NCBI GenBank assembly: GCA_014378805.1
Contig: JACMMY010000219.1
Coordinates: 1-26,659 of the forward strand
Direction of reading: 5' to 3'
Source: Moraxellaceae bacterium
GTDB taxonomy: Bacteria > Pseudomonadota > Gammaproteobacteria > Pseudomonadales > Moraxellaceae
DNA length: 26,659 bases
Positions 21,612 to 26,659 of this stretch are shown piece by piece (position 1 is the first letter of the stretch; every line of letters begins with the position of its first letter). The position numbers and the translations under genes are program-made. The notes below the pieces were generated by a model. The model saw only the letters and a list, made by a program, of their open reading frames with translations. It made no database searches and was not told the origin of the DNA.

Positions 21612-22286
21612 ATGGCTGTTCTGAGCAATCAAGATCAATTAAAACAGGCTGTTGCCCAAGCTGCGTTGGCGCATATTCCAAAAGGCGGCGTGATTGGCGT
21701 CGGCACAGGAAGTACGGTCAATTTCTTGATTGATTTATTGCCGCAATTAAAACTTGCGGGTGCTGTTGCGAGTTCAAAAGCAACTGAAGAACGCTTAAAA
21801 GCGGTGGGTATCGAAGTCGTTGAGTTGAATCAAGTCGGCAGTTTAGATGTCTATGTCGATGGTGCTGATGAGATTGATCGTCATTTGCATATGATTAAAG
21901 GCGGCGGCGGCGCGCTCACCCGTGAAAAAATCGTCGCATCGGTTGCTAAGCGTTTTATTTGTATCGCTGACGAGTCAAAGTGGGTCGAGCAACTTGGACG
22001 CGCATTTCCGTTACCGATAGAAGTGATTCCCATGGCGCGTTCAGCAATCGGTCGCAAGCTCGTCTCGTTGGGCGGCGCTCCTGCATACCGCCAAGGTTTC
22101 GTCACGGACAATGGCAACCTCATTCTTGATGTGCATAATCTGAATATTCTCGATGCGATTGCACTTGAACAAGAACTGAATAACATCGCTGGTGTCGTCT
22201 GTAATGGTTTATTTGCGCGTCAAGGCGCAGATTTGGCACTGCTTGCAGGGCCAAATGGTGTGCGTGAAGTCACGCGTCAGGTTTAA
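21612..22286 (+). CDS. rpiA: Ribose-5-phosphate isomerase A
   Basis: RpiA interconverts ribose-5-phosphate and ribulose-5-phosphate, feeding the same pentose phosphate pathway as tkt elsewhere in the window. The 224-residue protein (E. coli 219) has the phosphate-binding GVGTGSTVNF, the catalytic DGADEID and the KGGGGALTREKI loop with its catalytic Glu/Lys. The frame opens at GTG 21603, but ATG 21612 with a GGGCGAG site fits the family start. It is a stand-alone gene; the next gene begins 30 bp later and could be co-transcribed. Confidence 0.97.
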   Translation: MAVLSNQDQLKQAVAQAALAHIPKGGVIGVGTGSTVNFLIDLLPQLKLAGAVASSKATEERLKAVGIEVVELNQVGSLDVYVDGADEIDRHLHMIKGGGGALTREKIVASVAKRFICIADESKWVEQLGRAFPLPIEVIPMARSAIGRKLVSLGGAPAYRQGFVTDNGNLILDVHNLNILDAIALEQELNNIAGVVCNGLFARQGADLALLAGPNGVREVTRQV

Positions 22287-22316
22287 CATGTTACACAGGC
22301 ATCGGTATTTTCATTG

Positions 22317-23069
22317 ATGACAAGGGTTCCCGCTGATTTCTTACTATCAGAAATTCAATGGTCAGAAACGCCTTTGCCTGAGATTGAGTGGCGCGTGAAT
22401 CCGCGCGCCACACGTTTGCGCCTCACGCTGAAAGCCGATCGCGTTTGGGTGACGATTCCGCCGCGCACATCTCAAGCAACGACAGACAGATTTCTTGGCG
22501 ACACCAATGCATGGTTACGCGAGCAATGGCATAAGTTGCAGCAACGAAAACAGCAATATGATGCACATGTCGCGCAGAATCCACAGCTTGCTCCTCATCT
22601 CATGACAGACACCCAAATTCATCTTCCAGCGTATAACGCAACGTGGACGATTGATGTGTCGATGGAATCTGCGCGCCTCAAAGAAATCGAACACACGTTA
22701 ACAGTGCCCGAGACCAACAAAAACGAACATCTGCGCAAGTGGGTGAAGAATAAAGCGCAAGCGTATTTGCCGATTCGTCTGGCAGAACTCGCTGAACAGC
22801 ATCACTTCCAATTTACAGGCTGTACCGTTCGACACGCGAGAACGCGATGGGGCAGTTGTTCTCGGCTAGGTAAAATCAATTTAAATGCATCACTTATTTT
22901 ATTAGCGCCCGAATTACTTGATTATGTGCTGCTACATGAGCTTTGCCATACCCGTGAATTTAACCATTCACCGCATTTTTGGGCTGAAATGTATGCGGTT
23001 GATCCGCTATTCAAATCGCATCGCCAAGCGTTGAAGCATATTGTATTGCCATCTTTTTGGAATCATTAG
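22317..23069 (+). CDS. YgjP/DUF45-type metal-dependent hydrolase
   Basis: This 250-residue protein belongs to the YgjP-like (SprT-related) zinc metallohydrolase family. The C-terminal half has the HELCHTREFNHSPHFW zinc motif (HExxH-like with a downstream His) and the conserved TRWGSCSRLGKINLN segment just before it. The N-terminal half (RATRLRLTLKADRVWVTIPP) is the usual beta-rich region. Family members are widespread and poorly characterised; a peptidase role is inferred. It starts at ATG 22317, with a TTG one codon upstream, and no good ribosome binding site. It lies 30 bp after rpiA. Confidence 0.88.
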   Translation: MTRVPADFLLSEIQWSETPLPEIEWRVNPRATRLRLTLKADRVWVTIPPRTSQATTDRFLGDTNAWLREQWHKLQQRKQQYDAHVAQNPQLAPHLMTDTQIHLPAYNATWTIDVSMESARLKEIEHTLTVPETNKNEHLRKWVKNKAQAYLPIRLAELAEQHHFQFTGCTVRHARTRWGSCSRLGKINLNASLILLAPELLDYVLLHELCHTREFNHSPHFWAEMYAVDPLFKSHRQALKHIVLPSFWNH

Positions 23070-23336
23070 CTTTTTGACCGCTTACTGATCAAAAAAGTTA
23101 TTTGGCTGGCAAAATAAATCATCATTCATTTAAAAAACAACAGATATGCTATATCGTCAGGTCTATGTTTTTGATATAAAGTGGCGTGCTTTTGTAATGA
23201 TGACGCGAGGTGTTTTCATTCAACTGATGATGAACTACGTTTTAGTTTTGCATTCGTAAGCGGGTGTCGATTAAAAGACGAGTTTCCAACATATTATTTT
23301 AATGGATTTAATACTCCACAATTCGAGGACTTCAAA
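23070..23336. other. 267-bp gap between the YgjP-like and SCP2-like genes
   Basis: An AT-rich hairpin CTTTTTGA/TCAAAAAAG just after the YgjP-like stop may be a weak terminator. A reading frame open from 23181 joins the SCP2-like gene in frame, but its residues do not look like the family and the strong site GAGGAC before ATG 23337 marks the real start. Nothing else was recognised. Confidence 0.4.
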
Positions 23337-23723
23337 ATGGCAGTTTTTTTGACAAACGATTGGTTTGAAACCGTCGAGAAAATGACTCAAGCTGCTGGCG
23401 ATTTGAATTTGCCACCAACACTCGCTAATTTGGCACTGAACATGAATGTCAGCGGCGGCGCAGATGGCGATGTTGAAATGGCATTAGACGGTGGAAAGAT
23501 TGTAAAAGGTCTGTCTCCAAATGCAAAAGCTACATTACAACTCGACGCAGATACATTACGTAAAGTGTTTTTAGAGTTTGATATGTCTGCTGCAATGTCA
23601 GCATTTATGTCCGGCAAAATCAAAGTTCAAGGCGACATGACACAGTTGATGGCGTTGCAAACTGCACGTCCAAGCGAAGAACAAAAAAACTTGTTCAAAA
23701 GCGTATTGGCTGTGACTGAATAA
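23337..23723 (+). CDS. SCP2 sterol-binding-like protein
   Basis: This 128-residue protein has the SCP2-like fold pattern: alternating strands (LALNMNVSGGADGDVEMALDGGKIVKG), then a helix with LDADTLRKVFLEFDMSAAMSAFMSGKIKVQGDMTQLMAL. The GKIKVQGDMTQLMAL part is the most conserved segment of the family. SCP2 domains bind lipids or acyl-CoA in a hydrophobic tunnel; single-domain bacterial forms have no settled role. It starts at ATG 23337 after GAGGAC and ends before a strong terminator, so it is a single-gene unit. Confidence 0.85.
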   Translation: MAVFLTNDWFETVEKMTQAAGDLNLPPTLANLALNMNVSGGADGDVEMALDGGKIVKGLSPNAKATLQLDADTLRKVFLEFDMSAAMSAFMSGKIKVQGDMTQLMALQTARPSEEQKNLFKSVLAVTE

Positions 23724-23739
23724 TCGTTTGAATTATTTT

Positions 23740-23768
23740 AGAACCCGCTTTTTTAGGCGGGTTTTTTA
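23740..23768 (+). terminator. Rho-independent terminator after the SCP2-like gene
   Basis: AACCCGC (23742-23748) and GCGGGTT (23757-23763) form a perfect 7-bp stem with an 8-nt loop, followed by T residues. Confidence 0.93.
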
Positions 23769-24020
23769 TGCCTAAAATTTTTGATTTGGCGTTATTCTGT
23801 TGTCTTTTGTAGCGTTTCTATGAATGCTATGTTGACTTATTAATGACCCGTATGGTTATCTTTGTTAGGCATTTTTTTGGTTAGATTGCGGGTCTTGAGT
23901 CAGCAGAGTTTTTAAGTTTTATCGCTGGATGAAGATGATGTTAGCCAATAGAAGTCGGTGACTTGGGCGTAAATGGCCTTAACGTAGTTTTAATTTCGGG
24001 TTTTAATTCAGGAGAATTCA

Positions 24021-24275
24021 ATGAAACTTCAAGTTATCGTTGCTGCGATGGCATTAGTAATAGGGACCACTGCTTTTGCTGATATGACCACGACCACAAC
24101 GACCACAGTCGTCAAACAGCACCACCCAATGCATCATCACAACAAAATGCACCATAAAAAGATGCACCACAAGAAAATGCATCACAAGCATCATCATCAC
24201 GGTCATAAAGTGATTAAAAAAGTCGTGGTTCGAGAAGAGGTTTCGCCTTCAGGTTCGGTTACTATGATTAAATAA
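24021..24275 (+). CDS. Secreted histidine-rich small protein
   Basis: This 84-residue protein starts with a clear signal peptide (residues 1-20, ending GTTAFA before Asp21) and is exported to the periplasm or beyond. A run of seven Thr (23-29) is followed by a His/Met/Lys-rich centre (34-62) with 16 His and repeats of KMHHK, then a basic-hydrophobic stretch (KVIKKVVVREEV) and a short tail. The His/Met clusters suggest binding of Cu, Ni or Zn, and the repeat could also buffer acid; neither is shown. Its start has a strong AGGAGA site 7 bp before the ATG and its own terminator follows. I know no named homolog; length and repeat number probably vary between strains. Confidence 0.8.
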   Translation: MKLQVIVAAMALVIGTTAFADMTTTTTTTVVKQHHPMHHHNKMHHKKMHHKKMHHKHHHHGHKVIKKVVVREEVSPSGSVTMIK

Positions 24276-24314
24276 TCAAAGATAATGATCTGAAAAATTT
24301 CATGTTTCGATCAA

Positions 24315-24345
24315 TAAAAAACCCGCTTTTACGCGGGTTTTTTAT
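24315..24345. terminator. Bidirectional terminator between convergent genes
   Basis: ACCCGC (24321-24326) and GCGGGT (24333-24338) with a 6-nt loop are flanked by A6 on the left and T6 on the right, so it can end both the histidine-rich gene and the convergent gene ending at 24356. Confidence 0.92.
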
Positions 24346-24355
24346 TGCAGTCGGG

Positions 24356-25288
24356 TTATTTTTTTGCTATGACATTATAGATGGCTGCCTGCAACCAAAT
24401 ATTACCGCGAATGAATTCCCCTGCTTTTACTGCTTTCGCGTCGCCGCGAGGGAAGTATGCGATTTGAATCACCACAGGTGCGGCATCAGGTTCTCTTAAA
24501 ATAACAACATCCAGTAACTGCCCAGATTCAGAGATAAATTCTAGAGGTTGCGCTCCTAACACTTCGCCTTGGAACCATGCTTCGTCTTCTTGCCCAAAAT
24601 TTTCACCAAATAAATAGGCCACCATATTGGATAAATCCAACGTGACGGGTGCTTCATCATCAGGTGTCTTGGGTTGCCAAGCGGCGAGTCTGTCTTGTAA
24701 ATCATCGGGTGCAACACCGTCGTTGCTTGCCAGAATGTCATTCAGCGCACGATGGTGACGGACAGCGGCCGGATCATCGACAACGATGGTTTCATCAGCA
24801 CCGACATGCTCAATTTCATAAGCAAATGCGCCTAAATAGGCATGATAATTGACCTGTGCATCATAGTGATGTTGATTCACCGTATAGAGTGCATCGAATG
24901 CATAGAGCGTTGATCCATCAGCAGTTTCTAGTGTCAATACAGATTCGAGTGAGTGCTCACAATGCAGCACACGAGAGACCTGAACCGTTGTAACACGCTG
25001 ACTATTTAAAAAAGGATAAGCACTGCGTAGCGCAGAAGGACGACCACCCGTGACATCTAAAATTTGAGCGACTTGAACGACACCTTCAGGCCCTGCAATC
25101 AACCAATGCGCAGCAGTATCGTCTGTGTTGTGGTCTGTATCGTCCAGACCACGTGGCATCACTGCATCATCTATAGAAAGTTCAAGCCATTTCGGGACTG
25201 TTGTTTCAACAGAGTCTGTGAGAATTTGCCAATGAGCGCCATGATCACCAAGGATTTCACAGTCTACTTTAAGGAGTTCTGGCTTCAT
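24356..25288 (-). CDS. Protein of unknown function, 310 residues
   Basis: I do not recognise this protein. It is acidic (runs such as DDTDHNTDD near residue 50), has no signal peptide or membrane helix, and so is likely cytosolic. It shows a mix of beta strands and helices. Noticeable segments are LYAFDALYTVNQHHYDAQVNYHAYLGAFAYE near the middle, with many His and Tyr, and AWFQGEVLGAQPL and GNIWLQAAIYNVI at the end. The start at ATG 25288 is supported by AAGGAG with about 10-bp spacing. It is divergent from the SDR gene and shares a terminator with the histidine-rich gene. Function unknown. Confidence 0.75.
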   Translation of the reverse strand: MKPELLKVDCEILGDHGAHWQILTDSVETTVPKWLELSIDDAVMPRGLDDTDHNTDDTAAHWLIAGPEGVVQVAQILDVTGGRPSALRSAYPFLNSQRVTTVQVSRVLHCEHSLESVLTLETADGSTLYAFDALYTVNQHHYDAQVNYHAYLGAFAYEIEHVGADETIVVDDPAAVRHHRALNDILASNDGVAPDDLQDRLAAWQPKTPDDEAPVTLDLSNMVAYLFGENFGQEDEAWFQGEVLGAQPLEFISESGQLLDVVILREPDAAPVVIQIAYFPRGDAKAVKAGEFIRGNIWLQAAIYNVIAKK

Positions 25289-25427
25289 GCTGCGCGATAT
25301 CCATTATGTGGTTGCTGATTAGAGTAAAGTATCTAATAAATATCATCGATTGAGTGACAAAAATATTTGAAAATCGCCTAAGCTATTCCTCTTCTCACTT
25401 CTACTTCTATACATAGGGATGTGCCCC

Positions 25428-26210
25428 ATGAATTTCAACGACACATTACAGCAAAAAGTTGCTTTGGTTACAGGTGGTGCATCAGGTTTAGGTCTTGCAA
25501 CCGTTCGTTTATTAGCCGAAAAGGGCGCTTGCGTTGCTATTTTTGACCTCAATCGCGAGCAAGCTGATCTTGTGGCACTTGAGTTAGGCTCGAAAGTTCG
25601 TGCTTATACTGTCAATGTTAGCGATGAAGTTTCAGTAAAAACAGCGATTGATCAAGTTATGCAAGATTTTGGTGGCTTACACATTGCAGTCAACTGCGCG
25701 GGTATTGGTTCAGCCAGCCGTACTGTTGGAAAGAATGGTCCTCATTCACTCGAATTATTTACCAAAGTCATTACCATCAATCTCATCGGTACATTCAACG
25801 TGACGCGTCTTGCCGCGGAAGCGATGCAACACAACACGCCAGATGACGAAGATAATGAACGTGGTGTGATTATTAATACTGCTTCTGTTGCGGCGTTTGA
25901 TGGTCAGATTGGTCAAGTGGCGTATTCCGCATCGAAAGGTGGTGTTGTCGGTATGACTTTGCCCTTGGCACGTGATCTCGCCATGATTGGTGTCCGTGTG
26001 AATACCATTGCACCGGGTATTTTTAATACACCCCTGATGAATGCTTCGCCTGATAGCGTGAAGTTGCCATTGATTGCGATGACGCAATTTCCGAAGCGTT
26101 TGGGCTATCCAGAAGAGTATGCAAAACTTGCACTGCATATCGTTGAAAACAGCTTTATGAATGGCGAAACCATCCGTCTCGATGGCGCAATTCGTATGCA
26201 GCCACGTTAA
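25428..26210 (+). CDS. SDR-family 3-hydroxyacyl-CoA dehydrogenase-like oxidoreductase
   Basis: This 260-residue short-chain dehydrogenase has the NAD-binding TGGASGLG (15-22), an Asp at the end of the second strand (FDLNR, favouring NAD), NCAGIG, the catalytic Ser in NTASVAAFDG and YSASK. The sequence is like the type-2 3-hydroxyacyl-CoA dehydrogenases (HSD17B10-like), which oxidise short or branched 3-hydroxyacyl-CoA; exact substrate is unproven. ATG 25428 with AGGGA at proper spacing is preferred over ATG 25419, which lies only three codons upstream. Its TAA overlaps the start of the next gene by one base, so the two are translationally coupled. Confidence 0.92.
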   Translation: MNFNDTLQQKVALVTGGASGLGLATVRLLAEKGACVAIFDLNREQADLVALELGSKVRAYTVNVSDEVSVKTAIDQVMQDFGGLHIAVNCAGIGSASRTVGKNGPHSLELFTKVITINLIGTFNVTRLAAEAMQHNTPDDEDNERGVIINTASVAAFDGQIGQVAYSASKGGVVGMTLPLARDLAMIGVRVNTIAPGIFNTPLMNASPDSVKLPLIAMTQFPKRLGYPEEYAKLALHIVENSFMNGETIRLDGAIRMQPR

Positions 26211-26659
26211 TGACTGATCAACCTCAAGCAGAAGTCGTAGCCCCGAAGCCAAAGTCCAACATGACCTTGTGGATTGATGCGGATGCGTGTCCGCGGATTT
26301 TGCGCGAGGTCATTTTTCGTGCGGCTGATCGGCATCAACTGCCGACAGTTTTTGTTGCTAATCAGCCTGTCGGTATTACGCCGTCTAATTTGATTCGTTC
26401 GATGCAGGTGTCTGGCGGTGCAGATATGGCGGATCAAGAAATCGTTTCACGCATGAAAGCTGGCGATTTAGTGATGACGCAAGATATTCCGCTGGCGGCG
26501 CAAGTGATTGAAAAAGGTGGTACTGCACTGCATCCGCGTGGTGAGGTGTTTACCATGGATAATGTTCGTGCAAGGCTTCATTTACGTGACTTCATGGATA
26601 GTTTACGTGGGGCTGGCGTACAAACAGGCGGGCCGCCACCGTTGACTGATCGTGATAAA
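26210..26659 (+). CDS. YaiI/YqxD family protein (DUF188), 3' end outside window
   Basis: The first 150 codons of this gene run to the window edge without a stop. The family pattern is clear: WIDADACPRILREVIFRAA, VFVANQPV, DMADQEIVSRMKAGDLVMTQDIPLAA, then HPRGEVFT, RDFMDSLRGAGVQTGGPPPL. These proteins have a PIN-like nuclease fold with acidic residues (DADAC and the QDIPLA Asp), but no established function. It starts at ATG 26210, overlapping the SDR stop (TAATG). A start at ATG 26261 would match family length better but has no ribosome binding site, so the 17-residue extension is probably real and made by coupled translation. Only a few C-terminal residues are missing. Confidence 0.92.
   Translation, partial: MTDQPQAEVVAPKPKSNMTLWIDADACPRILREVIFRAADRHQLPTVFVANQPVGITPSNLIRSMQVSGGADMADQEIVSRMKAGDLVMTQDIPLAAQVIEKGGTALHPRGEVFTMDNVRARLHLRDFMDSLRGAGVQTGGPPPLTDRDK

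Noticed and set aside
23181..23336. N-terminal extension of the SCP2-like protein
   Set aside because: Frame is open but the residues are Cys/Phe-rich and unlike the family; GAGGAC before ATG 23337 marks the start.
25755..26252. 165-codon minus-strand frame opposite the SDR gene
   Set aside because: It is the antisense shadow of a clear dehydrogenase gene, rich in His, Arg and Thr without any motif.
1..26659. CRISPR array, tRNA or rRNA genes
   Set aside because: No regularly spaced direct repeats and no tRNA or rRNA signatures were seen on reading through the window.

Overview
The window is 26.7 kb of chromosomal DNA, clearly under 50% GC by eye, from a gammaproteobacterium. Protein similarity and gene mix (secA with a C-terminal zinc motif, metK, tkt next to an erythrose-4-phosphate dehydrogenase gene, miaE, hemE, rpiA, a YgjP-type hydrolase, an SCP2-like protein) suggest Pseudomonadales, most likely a relative of Acinetobacter/Moraxellaceae. 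This placement is inference; no rRNA is present.

Left part (1-7.6 kb): the 3' end of secA, a small accessory patch (a DUF4279-like gene fragment and a YefM/YoeB toxin-antitoxin pair), then metK divergent from tkt. A MntA/HepT-type nucleotidyltransferase/HEPN pair sits between tkt and an epd-like gene. Transketolase makes or consumes erythrose-4-phosphate and Epd oxidises it toward pyridoxal phosphate, so the toxin-antitoxin pair splits a metabolically linked pair. pgk, often next to epd, is not here.

Accessory patch (7.6-10.3 kb): a membrane-anchored protein of unknown function, an apparently intact IS5-family element with inverted repeats and a TA duplication, a 98-bp fossil of a second thioesterase copy, a small membrane protein, a 64-bp palindromic element and the intact PaaI-type thioesterase gene.

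Sulfur cluster (10.4-14.75 kb): a BigR/SqrR-like ArsR repressor with two cysteines heads an operon of two half-size YeeE/YedE transporters and a TauE/SafE exporter. It is divergent from a persulfide-dioxygenase-like (Blh/ETHE1) gene followed by a METTL7-like methyltransferase. Another SAM methyltransferase lies just beyond the exporter. This looks like a persulfide-controlled sulfide detoxification unit, with methylation as a possible second route.

Right part (14.8-26.66 kb): a CPA2 antiporter, miaE, hemE, a small membrane protein, a structured intergenic region of about 490 bp, an unusual two-component pair (CBS-domain histidine kinase plus a regulator with two receiver domains and no DNA-binding domain), rpiA, a YgjP-like metal hydrolase, an SCP2-like protein, a secreted histidine-rich peptide, an unknown 310-residue protein, an SDR dehydrogenase and the start of a YaiI/YqxD gene cut by the window end.

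The best candidates for something undescribed are the sulfur cluster with its methyltransferases, the MntA/HepT pair with its overlapping hairpins, the CBS-kinase/double-receiver system and the structured region upstream of it. No CRISPR array, tRNA or rRNA gene was seen.
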